Source of the DNA: an uncultured Clostridia bacterium
GTDB taxonomy: Bacteria > Bacillota > Clostridia > Oscillospirales > Acutalibacteraceae
Reading direction: 5' to 3'
Length of the DNA: 64,000 bases
Assembly (NCBI GenBank): GCA_947632385.1
Contig: CANRPD010000003.1
Span: 1-64,000, forward strand
Position numbers and translations under genes: made by a program
Notes under the pieces: model-generated
The model's database searches: none
The model's input: the letters and a program-made list of their open reading frames with translations, nothing else
Told to the model about the DNA's origin: nothing
In this document: piece by piece, positions 21,185-30,429 of the stretch
How positions within the stretch are numbered: the first letter of the stretch is position 1
Layout: the number at the start of each line of letters is the position of its first letter

Positions 21185-21945
21185 TCACCAAACGCATCAT
21201 CCCCTGCCTGGACGTGAAGGACGGCCGGGTGGTCAAGGGGGTCCGCTTCGCCGGCCTCAACGACGTGGCCTCCCCCGTGGAGCTGGCCCAGTATTACAGC
21301 GACCACGGCGCGGACGAGCTGGTCTTCTACGACATCACCGCCTCTGCCGAGGGCCGGGCCCTGTTCACGGACATCCTCACCCAAACGGCCCGCCGGGTGT
21401 TCATCCCCCTCACCGTGGGGGGCGGCGTGTCGTCTCTGGCCGATTTCGAGCGGGTGCTGGCCTGCGGCGCGGACAAGGTCAGCGTCAATTCCGGCGCCCT
21501 CCGGGACCCCGACCTCATCGCCCAGGCCGCCCGGCGGTACGGCAGCCAGTGCGTGGTCCTCTCCGCCGACATCCGCCGGGTGTCGGGCCGGTTCCACGTG
21601 TTCTGGGGCGGCGGCCGCCGGGATACCGGCCTGGACGCTCTGGAATGGCTGCGCCGGGTCGTGGCCCTGGGCGCGGGAGAGGTGGTGGTCAACTCCATGG
21701 ACACCGACGGCGTGCAGCGCGGCTTCGATCTGGAGCTGCTCCAAAAGGTCGTGGAGGCGGTGGACGTGCCGGTGATCGCCTCCGGGGGCGCCGGCAGCGC
21801 GGAGGACTTCCTCACCCTGTTCACCGCCCTGCCCCGGGTGGACGCCGGTCTGGCGGCCTCCATCTTTCACTTCGGCCAGGTCCGCATCCAGGACCTGAAG
21901 CAACAAATGGCGGCCCGGGGCATCCCCACCCGCCTGGGCCTGTAA
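21181..21945 (+). CDS. hisF: imidazole glycerol phosphate synthase subunit HisF
   Basis: [65 protein letters not shown]. Confidence 0.96.
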   Translation: MITKRIIPCLDVKDGRVVKGVRFAGLNDVASPVELAQYYSDHGADELVFYDITASAEGRALFTDILTQTARRVFIPLTVGGGVSSLADFERVLACGADKVSVNSGALRDPDLIAQAARRYGSQCVVLSADIRRVSGRFHVFWGGGRRDTGLDALEWLRRVVALGAGEVVVNSMDTDGVQRGFDLELLQKVVEAVDVPVIASGGAGSAEDFLTLFTALPRVDAGLAASIFHFGQVRIQDLKQQMAARGIPTRLGL

Positions 21946-21958
21946 AGGAGACGATCCC

Positions 21959-22609
21959 ATGGACACTTCCAACCTGCGTTTCGATGAAAACGGCCTGATC
22001 CCCGCCATCGTGCAGGACGCCGACACCGGCCAGGTGCTCACCCTGGCCTATATGAACGCCGAGAGCCTGGCCATCACCCTGGAAAAGCGCCTCACCTGCT
22101 TTTTCAGCCGCTCCCGGCAGACCCTGTGGCTCAAGGGGGAGACCAGCGGCAATTACCAGCACGTGGTGTCCTGCACCGCCGACTGCGACGGCGACGCCCT
22201 GCTGGTCCGCGTCCACCCCGACGGCCCCGCCTGCCACCTGGGCACCCCCTCCTGCTTCTCTGACCCCATCCTCCCCGAGGAAGACCCGCCCTTCACCCTG
22301 GAGGGCCTGCTGGAGCTGATCCGGGGCCGCCAGCGGGAAAAGCAGGAGGGCTCCTACACCAGCTACCTGTTCGAGAAGGGCCTGGACAAGATCCTGAAAA
22401 AGGTGGGCGAGGAGAGCACCGAGGTCATCATCGCCGGCAAGGCCCAGGACAAAGCCGAGACGGTCTACGAGCTGGCGGACCTCACCTACCACCTGCTGGT
22501 GCTCATGGCCCAGGCCGGCATCTCCGTGGAGGAAGTCCGCCGGGAGCTGGCCCGCCGCCACGTGGTGGACCGCAAGGTGAAACAGGAGCACATGGGCGGC
22601 GAGGGCTGA
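21959..22609 (+). CDS. hisIE: bifunctional phosphoribosyl-AMP cyclohydrolase/phosphoribosyl-ATP diphosphatase
   Basis: [29 protein letters not shown], then [17 protein letters not shown]. Confidence 0.95.
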   Translation: MDTSNLRFDENGLIPAIVQDADTGQVLTLAYMNAESLAITLEKRLTCFFSRSRQTLWLKGETSGNYQHVVSCTADCDGDALLVRVHPDGPACHLGTPSCFSDPILPEEDPPFTLEGLLELIRGRQREKQEGSYTSYLFEKGLDKILKKVGEESTEVIIAGKAQDKAETVYELADLTYHLLVLMAQAGISVEEVRRELARRHVVDRKVKQEHMGGEG

Positions 22610-22697
22610 CCCCTCCGGCCGGCTTCGTGCACGAAAACGGCCCTTTTCGGCGGGTTCCGGTCCCCTTTCGGGCCAAAAAATGCTCTTTCCGTGCAAA

Positions 22698-22722
22698 ACG
22701 GGCGAAGCATCGCTTCGCCCGT
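22698..22722 (+). terminator. hairpin downstream of hisIE (terminator-like)
   Basis: ACGGGCGAAGC-at-cGCTTCGCCCGT followed by a pyrimidine-rich tract. Confidence 0.5.
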
Positions 22723-22734
22723 CTTCTTTGCCCC

Positions 22735-23553
22735 TCAATGTTCCCGGCCGTGGTGCCCCCCTCGGGGGCCGTGTCCCGGGTGCGGCTCCTGGGGGAGCCG
22801 CTGCTCCCAGTCCGCCCGCAGCTTGCGCAGCAGCTCCAGCAGGGTCTCCTGCTCCGCCGGCTCCAGTGCAGAAAACAGCGCCTGCCGCCGCTGGGGCCGC
22901 CCGTCGTTCTCGGTCTGGGCCCGAGCCTGCCCCGCCTCGGTCAGCGCCACGTCGGTGGTGCGGCGGTCTTCCGAACTCTCCTTCCGGGTGATGAGCCCCG
23001 CGGCCTCCAGCTTGCCCAGCAGTTCACTGGCCGAACCGGCCTGGATCCCCATCCGCTGGGTGAGCTCCCGCTGGGTCATGGGCCCCTGTGCCAGCAGCGA
23101 GAGGACCCCGCTCTGGCCGCCCCGGCCGTCCCTGTGCCCCCGCAGCAGGTGCTCCAGGGCTCTGAACTCCCCCAGCAGCTGTCCGGCCGTGTCATCTGCC
23201 TCCTCCGGCGGGTGCCGGTGCCCGCCATGCGGCCCGTGGGGCCTGGGTCCCGGCTCCCCGTGTTCTCTTTGGGGCGGCAATTCCCCCGTCCGGGCATACG
23301 CCTCGCCCCGGGGACAGTGGGGCGCTTCCAAATCGCAGTGCCGGCCGCAGCCCGGGCATTCCCCGCGCTTTCCGGCTCCTTCCTGTCTCGATCCTTCCCA
23401 TTCTCCGTGTCCTCTCTCCGCCCGGGGCGGCAATTCCCCCGTCCGGGCATACGCTTCGCCCCGGGGACAGTGGGGCGCTTCCAAATCGCAGTGCCGGCCG
23501 CAGCCCGGGCATTCCCCGCGCTTTCCGGTCTCTTTGGGTTCCATTTCAGACAT
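22735..23553 (-). CDS. MarR family transcriptional regulator with duplicated N-terminal Cys/His motif
   Basis: Winged-helix SVLSLLAQGPMTQRELTQRMGIQAGSASELLGKLEAAGLITRKESSEDRRTTDVALTEAG. Two copies of ECPGCGRHCDLEAPHCPRGEAYARTGELPP. Confidence 0.88.
   Translation of the reverse strand: MSEMEPKETGKRGECPGCGRHCDLEAPHCPRGEAYARTGELPPRAERGHGEWEGSRQEGAGKRGECPGCGRHCDLEAPHCPRGEAYARTGELPPQREHGEPGPRPHGPHGGHRHPPEEADDTAGQLLGEFRALEHLLRGHRDGRGGQSGVLSLLAQGPMTQRELTQRMGIQAGSASELLGKLEAAGLITRKESSEDRRTTDVALTEAGQARAQTENDGRPQRRQALFSALEPAEQETLLELLRKLRADWEQRLPQEPHPGHGPRGGHHGREH
23271..23528. repeat. in-frame direct duplication, 105-bp copies 153 bp apart
   Basis: 23271-23375 and 23424-23528 differ by one base in my reading (gcCtcg/gcTtcg). 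Confidence 0.9.
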
Positions 23554-23654
23554 GTTTCGTCCTCCTTCTTTTTCTTTAGGTGCCTTTATAATACACCCTT
23601 TCCCGGCATTTGTCAAGGTACCTTTTCAAAAAATTTCTGCTCTCTCCCACCCCT

Positions 23655-23736
23655 GCCGTTTTGCCCGCCTGCCGGCGGGCCCGCCGCCCCCCTGCGGGGG
23701 CCGGCGCCCCGGGCCTTCGGCCCGGGGCAAAACGGC
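23655..23736 (+). repeat. cloverleaf-like structured element (GC-rich type)
   Basis: Closing stem 23655-23663/23728-23736 (GCCGTTTTG/CAAAACGGC). Arms CCCGCC/GGCGGG, CGCCGCCCCC../..GGGGGCCGGCG, CCCCGGGCC-ttc-GGCCCGGGG. Confidence 0.78.
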
Positions 23737-23856
23737 GGTTTTCGGCCCCATTCCGCTCTGGACAACCGCCCCGGAATATGCTAGAATGAGAAAGAGCCCG
23801 GCGTCCGCAGCCCTTCGGACGCCTGCAGCCACGCTTTTTCTCAGGAGGATCGGATC

Positions 23857-25755
23857 ATGCAGGACGCGCTTTTCCAAGCACCCCTCTATTGGGACCCCGT
23901 CCCCATCCCCGCCGTCATCGCCCAGCCGGCAGACGGCCGCTGGCATGCGGCCTATCAAAATCCCGCCGCCCAGGCGCTGGTGGCCGGCCGCACCCAGGAG
24001 CTCTTCCAGGCCGCCGCCTCCGCCCTGGAGTCCCCCGGCACGCCCTGGTCCGGCCGCCTGTGGGACCGCCCCTGCACCGTGCAGACCGCTTCTTACCCCG
24101 GCGGACAGGTCCTGCTGCTCCTGCATGTGGATGACCGGGAGGAGCGCTTTGCCGCCGCCCAGGCCGCCCTGCAGAGCGCCCTGGATGCCGCCAACGCCGC
24201 CAACCGCGCCAAATCCGACTTCCTGTCCAATATGTCCCACGACATCCGCACCCCTCTCAACGCCATCATCGGCATGACCACCATCGCCCAGGCCCACCTG
24301 GACGAGCGGGACCGCCTGGAGGACTGCCTGGAAAAGATCGGCCTGTCCTCCCGGCATCTGCTGGGCATCATCAACGACATCCTGGACATGTCCCGCATCG
24401 AGAGCGGCAAAATGACCGTCACCCCGGAGGACTTCACCCTGGCGGACCTCCTCTACTCCCTCATGGCCGTGTTCCGGCCCCAGGCCGAGAAAAAACGCCA
24501 GCAGATCCACCTGGACTTCAACGGCGTCCGCCACGAGCAGGTCCGGGGCGACCAGCTGCGCATCCAGCAGGTCCTGCTGAACATCCTCTCCAACGCCGTG
24601 AAATTCACCCCGGAGGACGGTTCCATCTCCCTCACCGTCTTGGAGACCGACGCCCGCACCTCGGGCCCCCGGCCCCACGCCTACTACCGGTTCCAGGTCA
24701 CCGACACCGGCATGGGCATGAGCCCTGCCTTCCTGGAAAAGCTCTTCCTTCCCTTCGAGCGCGCCGAGGGCGTCCACAACATTCAGGGCACCGGCCTGGG
24801 CATGGCCATCACCCAGAACCTGGTGAAGATGATGAACGGCCAGATCGCCGTGGAGAGCACCCAGGGCCAGGGCACCACCTTCACCGTCACCCTGCCGTTG
24901 GAGCTCCTGGACAGCGAGGAGTCCCGGCTGGAGGTGCTCCGGGGCCTGCGGGTCCTGGCCGCCGATACCGACGCCCCCCTGCTGGGCCATCTCCGGGAGA
25001 ACCTCCGGGAGCTGGGCCTGGTGTGCAATGCCGTTGCCACCGGCCAGGAGGCCCTGGACTGGGCCGTGGAGGCCCACCTGGCGGGGGAGGACTACTTCGC
25101 CATCCTGCTGGCCTGGCGGCTCCCCGACCTGGACGGCATCCAGGTCTGCCGGGAGCTGCGGGCCTTCCTGCCCCCCGAAGCCCCCGTCTTCCTCATGTCC
25201 TCCTATGAGTGGCCCTACTCCGCCGACGAGATGCGCAAGCTGGGCATCACCGGCTTCCTGCCCAAGCCCCTGTTCCGCACCCGGGTGAGCGAGGTCCTCT
25301 ACGCCTGCACGCCGGAGGGCAAAGCCGCCCGGGACCGGGCCGACCGGGCCGAGGAGCCCCGGTTCGAGGGCGTCCAGGTGCTGCTGGTGGAGGACAACGA
25401 GATCAACCGGGAGATCGGCGTGGAGCTGCTGGAGATGCTGGGCGCCTCGGTGGAGTGCGCCGAGGACGGCCAGCAGGCCGTGGACCGCTTCCGGCAGGAG
25501 CCCCACCGCTTCGACCTCATCTTCATGGACATCCAGATGCCCGTGATGAACGGCCTGGACGCCACCCGGGCCATCCGGGCCCTGCCCGGGGGCAGCGCCG
25601 TGCCCATCGTGGCCATGACCGCCAACGCCTTCGTGGAGGACATCCAGGCCTGCCGCCAGGCCGGCATGGACGACCACGTGCCCAAGCCCGTGAACCTCCA
25701 GACCCTGGGCGAGGCCATGGCCCGCTTCCTCGCCGGGAAGGAGGGGTCCCCGTGA
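23857..25755 (+). CDS. cytosolic hybrid sensor histidine kinase with two receiver domains (first lacks the phospho-acceptor Asp)
   Basis: H-box KSDFLSNMSHDIRTPLNAIIGMT; GTGLGMAIT; second REC IFMDIQMPVMNG intact, first REC ILLAWRLPDLDG. Confidence 0.9.
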   Translation: MQDALFQAPLYWDPVPIPAVIAQPADGRWHAAYQNPAAQALVAGRTQELFQAAASALESPGTPWSGRLWDRPCTVQTASYPGGQVLLLLHVDDREERFAAAQAALQSALDAANAANRAKSDFLSNMSHDIRTPLNAIIGMTTIAQAHLDERDRLEDCLEKIGLSSRHLLGIINDILDMSRIESGKMTVTPEDFTLADLLYSLMAVFRPQAEKKRQQIHLDFNGVRHEQVRGDQLRIQQVLLNILSNAVKFTPEDGSISLTVLETDARTSGPRPHAYYRFQVTDTGMGMSPAFLEKLFLPFERAEGVHNIQGTGLGMAITQNLVKMMNGQIAVESTQGQGTTFTVTLPLELLDSEESRLEVLRGLRVLAADTDAPLLGHLRENLRELGLVCNAVATGQEALDWAVEAHLAGEDYFAILLAWRLPDLDGIQVCRELRAFLPPEAPVFLMSSYEWPYSADEMRKLGITGFLPKPLFRTRVSEVLYACTPEGKAARDRADRAEEPRFEGVQVLLVEDNEINREIGVELLEMLGASVECAEDGQQAVDRFRQEPHRFDLIFMDIQMPVMNGLDATRAIRALPGGSAVPIVAMTANAFVEDIQACRQAGMDDHVPKPVNLQTLGEAMARFLAGKEGSP

Positions 25756-27614
25756 AGCCCTATCAGGAGGAATACCTGACCCTGCTGCGCTCCACCGCCC
25801 AGAACACCGGCCCCCAGGCCGACCGCACCACCCCGGAGGCCTTCGTGGAGCAGGCCGTTCAGGCCAACCGGGCCTCCCGCCGGGCCATCGAACAGGGCAC
25901 CCAGCTGCTGCGGCAGCACCTGTTCCCCCTGCTGGATGACATCCTGGCCGTCCCCCTTCGGGAGATCGAGGAGCTCACCCAGTTCGCCGCCCGGCTCATG
26001 AACCTCACCAGCCAGACCGACGTGGGCCTGAGCTCCCGCATCCACGCCGCCCTGCTCAGCTACGCCCGGCACTACGGCCTCCGGGACATGCTCATCCGGG
26101 AGCTCTACCAGGTGGCCATGTCCCTGTACAACCTGGAGACCATGCTCAGCCCCACGGACATCCGGCTGTTCTCCGCCCGGGTCCGGCTGTATTTCACCGA
26201 GGCCGCCTCCTTCTTCGACACCGCCTACGACGACATCACCGACCCCGAGACCCGGGGCTACATCCACCGCAGCATGGGCAACATCGCCCTGGGCTACACC
26301 GGCAACGATCCCCAAACCGCCCAGGCCAAGCTCCGGGTGGTCACCCACTCCATCTCCGTCCTCTCCGACCCGGACGTCCGGGCCAAGACCCCCTCTCTCC
26401 CCTGGGACACCTATCTCTACAAGAGCCACCAGGAGCGCACCTCCCTGCTGAGCTTCCTGCGCACGGGCCTTGCCGGGCCCGATGCCTTCGCCCAGGTGCT
26501 GGAATCCGCCCAGGTGGTGCAGGATCGTCAGCTCCAGGCCGCCCGGGAGCGGGGCCGTCCCCTGGAGCCCCGCTGGCAGTACGCCTATCTGGCGGCCCGG
26601 TACCACATCGGCGCCATGCCCCTGGAGGAGCTGCTGGACGGCCTGGAGGCCCTGTCCAACGCCTGCGCCGACGACGACTTCTCCGGCCAGAGCACCTTCA
26701 CCCACATCCAGGTCACCGGCCTCTATCTGGAATATTCCAAGTCCCTCCGGGATCCCCGGGCCCTGCGCCGGGTCCCGGTGTGTCTTGCGGGCATGCTCCG
26801 CCGCATGCTCTCCTGGATCGTCCGCGCCCCCAGCACCGACAACAACGAGCAGCTCATGTTCTACCTCCGGGGTGTGCTGTACGCCTACCGGGAGTACCCC
26901 GAGACCCCCGCCTTCATCGACCTACTGGAGAACGTCTTTGCCGCCCGCCACCCGGCCACCTTTGCCCGCATGTGGATCGCCGGGCGCATCACCCGGCAGC
27001 TCACCGCCTGGGCGCTGGAGGACTGTCCCCAGGCGCTGGTGGGCGTGCTGGACACCCGCACTCCCCAGGAGGTCCGGTCCCGCCGGGAAGCTCTGCTGGA
27101 CTTTGCCCTCACCGCCGGCCGGCTCTACGACACCGGCATGGTCCACTTCATCAATCTGGACGCCTCCGCCTGCCGCGGCCTGTTCGAGGAGGAGGACCGC
27201 CTCATCCAGCAGCACGCCCGCTGCGGCGCCACCCTGCTGGAGAGCTTCCCCTCCACCCAGGCCTTCGCCCCCATCGCCCTGGGCCACCACCGGCACTTCA
27301 ACGAGAAGGGCGGCTTCCCGGCGGATTTCGACCTCTCCCACCATCCCCTGGCCCCGCTCATCAGCATCGTGGCCGCCGCCGACACCCTGGTGGCCGCCGC
27401 AGAGGAGACCTCCAGCCGCTACCGCCCGGTGATCCCCTTTGACCAGGCCTGCGCGGTGGTGCTCTCCGGCCGGGGCACCCGGTACGCCCCCTTCGTCTCC
27501 GACCTGCTCCAGACCCCCGCCCGCCGGGCCGCCTTGGCCGACCTGGTGGAGGACAGCAAGCGCCAGGCCTACCTGGAGATGTACCGCCGCCGCGCCGCCA
27601 TGACCGCCCTCTAA
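25752..27614 (+). CDS. degenerate HD-GYP-like protein coupled to the kinase
   Basis: GTG 25752 overlaps the kinase stop. C-terminus has ALGHHRHFNEKGGFP and ISIVAAADTLVAA. The HDIGK position reads YDTGM. Confidence 0.65.
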   Translation: MKPYQEEYLTLLRSTAQNTGPQADRTTPEAFVEQAVQANRASRRAIEQGTQLLRQHLFPLLDDILAVPLREIEELTQFAARLMNLTSQTDVGLSSRIHAALLSYARHYGLRDMLIRELYQVAMSLYNLETMLSPTDIRLFSARVRLYFTEAASFFDTAYDDITDPETRGYIHRSMGNIALGYTGNDPQTAQAKLRVVTHSISVLSDPDVRAKTPSLPWDTYLYKSHQERTSLLSFLRTGLAGPDAFAQVLESAQVVQDRQLQAARERGRPLEPRWQYAYLAARYHIGAMPLEELLDGLEALSNACADDDFSGQSTFTHIQVTGLYLEYSKSLRDPRALRRVPVCLAGMLRRMLSWIVRAPSTDNNEQLMFYLRGVLYAYREYPETPAFIDLLENVFAARHPATFARMWIAGRITRQLTAWALEDCPQALVGVLDTRTPQEVRSRREALLDFALTAGRLYDTGMVHFINLDASACRGLFEEEDRLIQQHARCGATLLESFPSTQAFAPIALGHHRHFNEKGGFPADFDLSHHPLAPLISIVAAADTLVAAAEETSSRYRPVIPFDQACAVVLSGRGTRYAPFVSDLLQTPARRAALADLVEDSKRQAYLEMYRRRAAMTAL

Positions 27615-27626
27615 ATCCGTGTGTCC

Positions 27627-27879
27627 GTGGCCGGACCGGCCAAGCCGCGGCCCCTGCCGGGGCAGGGCAAAGCCGCGCCCCACCGCCTACTTTTTTCCAG
27701 TAGGTCGTCGCGCCCAGTCCGTGGCCGGACGGGCCAAGCCGCGGCCCCTGCCGGGGCAGGGCAAAGCCGCGAGCCAAAGCGTACTTTTATCCAGTGGGTC
27801 GTCGCGCCCACCGGTCCGTGGCCGGACCGGCCAACGCCGCGCCCCACCACCTACTTTTTCCCAGTGAGCCGTCGCGCTT
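27627..27879. repeat. three tandem ~95-bp imperfect repeats
   Basis: GTGGCCGGAC(C/G)GGCCAA starts at 27627, 27721 and 27818. Each unit ends in a TACTTTTnnCCAGTRRGYCGTCGCGC motif; the third lacks the CCCCTGCCGGGGCAGGG segment. Confidence 0.88.
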
Positions 27880-27984
27880 GTTAGTTTACATAATTCTAAT
27901 TTCACCCAACTCAACCACCCCTGCAAACCCGTCCCCCCGGCCCATCTCCGCTCCACCCCTTCCTGTCGGACTCCAGTCCCTTTT

Positions 27985-28590
27985 TGCGCCCTTCCGGCTC
28001 CCTTCCGGTATGGTTCAAACCCCATTTTGCCCCCTTCCCGACATTTGTTTAAATATGAACAAATTGTAAATTTTAAATTTTTTTCAAAAAAGTTTCCCTC
28101 CACAGGGAAACTTTACCCCTTTTAAGGGGGGATATATGGAGGGGTCTGTGCCCAGACGGGGCAAGTCGCGCCTCGCGCGTCCCGCGCTGACACGTGCTAG
28201 AAAGTGGTGGGTAGTCGCGCCCTCTGGTTTGCAGTAGTCCAAAGCCGCGCCATGGATTCTTCGGACAACCGGCAACCCCTCGCGCCCGGCAGTTCCCGAT
28301 TTCCGCCAGCACCTCCCGCACACCCCCAACCTGCACGAACCCCGCCCGAACCCCAGCTTTTCCAGCTCGAAGCCGCTCAATTCCACACTCAACTCAACTG
28401 GAACGCCACACCAGCCCCACCAAAAATTCCATCTCGCCCGCCCACCCGCCTCCCCCGTCTCGCCGCCTGCCTGCGGCAGGCGCTTTTGCTCCGCAAAAGA
28501 GGGGGTGTCCTTTCGGACACCCCCTGCGAGACGGCGCCCCTGCCGGGGCTGGGCAATGCCGCGGGCAAACGCCAACAAACCGAAATTGGG
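27985..28590 (-). repeat. long composite repeat, inverted copy of 3960-4560
   Basis: Reverse complement carries the same modules in the same order as 3960-4560. Confidence 0.85.
28455..28534 (-). repeat. cloverleaf-like structured repeat, copy 4
   Basis: Closing stem 28455-28463/28526-28534. Arms CGCCTGCC/GGCAGGCG, CTTTTGC/GCAAAAG, AGGGGGTGTCC/GGACACCCCCT, with no unpaired junction bases. Confidence 0.85.
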
Positions 28591-28629
28591 TCGTCGCGCC
28601 CGGCAGGATCTGTGGCAATCAATTTCCCT

Positions 28630-30261
28630 TTACACCCCGTCTTCCCGGCCAAACACCTGCCGGCCGCCCAGGTACGTGGCCAAAACCGGGACCCGGCTCA
28701 GCCGCTCCGCCGGAACGGCGAATGGGTCCTCTCCCAGCACGGTGAAATCCGCCAGCTGGCCCGGGGCCAGCTGCCCCTTGCGGTCCTCGTCAAAGCTGGC
28801 GAAGGCCCCGGCCCGGGTGAAGCTGTCCAGCGCCTGGGCCACGGAAAAGGCCTCTTCGGGGCGGTAGGCGGGGCCGGGGCGGCGCACGCTGCGCCGTGTG
28901 ACGGCGCACTGGATGCCCAGCAGCACGTCGGGCTGCTCCACGGGGCAGTCGCTGCCGTTGGACACGGACACGCCCCGGTCCAGCAGGGTCTTCCAGGCGT
29001 AGCTGGAAGCGGCCAGCTCGGGGCCCACCCGGTCCGTCACGATGCCGATGTCGTAGTCCAGGAAAATGCTCTGGGCGTAGACGTGCAGCCCCAGCCGCCG
29101 GATGCGCTCCAGCTGGTCGGGCCGGGTGATCTGGCAGTGGACGACGCCGTGGCGGGCGTCGGGCCGGGGGAAAGCTTGCTGGGCGTGCGCAAAGGCGGTG
29201 AGGACCCGGTCCAGGCAGCCGTCGCCGATGGCGTGGACCGCGGCCTGCATGCCGTGGCGGTGGGCAAAGCCGATCATCTCGTCCAACGTCTCCTGGGAGA
29301 ACACCGGGATCCCCCGGGTGCCGGGCTCGTCGGCGTAGGGCCGGGACAGGAAGGCGGTGCGGGGGCCCAGGGCCCCGTCTCCCAGCAGCTTCAGCGGGCC
29401 GATGCGGAACAGGTCGGTGCCCGTGCCGGTGACGTTCCCCGCCGCCACGAACTGGGCAAACGCCGAGAGGTCCTTGAAATTGCACTGCTCGTACACCCGC
29501 ACGGTGAGTTCTCCGGCCTGCTCCAGCTCCCGGTAGGCCCGGTTCACCACGGCCCAGGGCAGGGCGGCGAACACGCAGTAGTCGTCGGTCTGGCAGCTGG
29601 TGATGCCGTACCGGTTCAGCGTCCGGGCGGCGGCCCGGAGCATGTCCTTCACGGCCTCCAGGGAGGGGGCGGCCATGGCGGCGTACACCCGGTCCATGGC
29701 GGCGTCGAAGAACCGGCCGTCGGGCTGGCCGTCTGCGCCCAGGCCGATGCGGCCCCCGGCGGGCTGGGGGGTGTGCCCGGTGACGCCCAGGAGCTCCAGC
29801 CCCCGGGAATTGACCACCAGGCAGTGGCCGCAGGCCCGCACGGCGCACACCGGCCGCTCCCGGGAGACCCGGTCCAGGTCGTGGCGGTCGGGCATGCGGC
29901 GGACGTCGGCAAAAAAGTCCTGGTTCCAGCCCCGGCCCCGGATCCACGCGGTGTCGTCCCCGGGGCGGGCGGCGGCATGGGCCGTGAGGCAATCCACCAG
30001 GTCCTCCAGGCTGCCGGTGTGGCGGTCCAGGGGGGCGGAGAGCAGGCTGCTGCCCAGGGACAGCAGGTGCATGTGGCTGTCGTTGAAGCCGGGGGTGACG
30101 AACCGCCCGGCCAGGTCCACGGCGGGGGCCTGGGGCCCGGCGAAGGCAGCAGCGGCTTCGTCGCTGCCCACAAAGGCAAAGCGGCCCTCCGCCACCACGA
30201 AGCTGCCGGCCTGGGGGCGGCCCTGGACATACAGGATCCCGTTTCGGTAGAGTGTCTTCAT
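28630..30261 (-). CDS. amidohydrolase (YtcJ-like metal-dependent hydrolase)
   Basis: AVDLAGRFVTPGFNDSHMHLLSLG, HRHGMQAAVHAIGDGCLDRVL, VSNGSDCPVEQPDVL, DFTVLGEDPF. Confidence 0.9.
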   Translation of the reverse strand: MKTLYRNGILYVQGRPQAGSFVVAEGRFAFVGSDEAAAAFAGPQAPAVDLAGRFVTPGFNDSHMHLLSLGSSLLSAPLDRHTGSLEDLVDCLTAHAAARPGDDTAWIRGRGWNQDFFADVRRMPDRHDLDRVSRERPVCAVRACGHCLVVNSRGLELLGVTGHTPQPAGGRIGLGADGQPDGRFFDAAMDRVYAAMAAPSLEAVKDMLRAAARTLNRYGITSCQTDDYCVFAALPWAVVNRAYRELEQAGELTVRVYEQCNFKDLSAFAQFVAAGNVTGTGTDLFRIGPLKLLGDGALGPRTAFLSRPYADEPGTRGIPVFSQETLDEMIGFAHRHGMQAAVHAIGDGCLDRVLTAFAHAQQAFPRPDARHGVVHCQITRPDQLERIRRLGLHVYAQSIFLDYDIGIVTDRVGPELAASSYAWKTLLDRGVSVSNGSDCPVEQPDVLLGIQCAVTRRSVRRPGPAYRPEEAFSVAQALDSFTRAGAFASFDEDRKGQLAPGQLADFTVLGEDPFAVPAERLSRVPVLATYLGGRQVFGREDGV

Positions 30262-30338
30262 ACAGCGCCTCCTGTGGGGTTTCTGGGGCCATTGTAGCAC
30301 GGGGAGGGCGGGATTGCAACCCGCTGGGGGCAAAAACG

Positions 30339-30412
30339 CCCTCGCCCGCCCGGCGCAGCCGGGCGCAGGGGCCAAAGCCCCCGGCCGGCCGCCGACAGGC
30401 GGCGGGCGAGGG
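30339..30412 (+). repeat. cloverleaf-like structured element (GC-rich type)
   Basis: Closing stem 30339-30347/30404-30412 (CCCTCGCCC/GGGCGAGGG). Arms GCCCGGC/GCCGGGC, GGGGC/GCCCC, GCCGCC/GGCGGC. Confidence 0.72.
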
Positions 30413-30429
30413 TGGGCGGGTGGGTGGGG

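Noticed and set aside
23626-25677. 683-aa minus-strand ORF antisense to the histidine kinase
   Set aside because: Mirror-frame artefact of the GC-rich kinase gene.
28204-30297. 697-aa plus-strand ORF across the composite repeat and antisense to the amidohydrolase
   Set aside because: Begins in repeat DNA and runs antisense to a well-supported gene.
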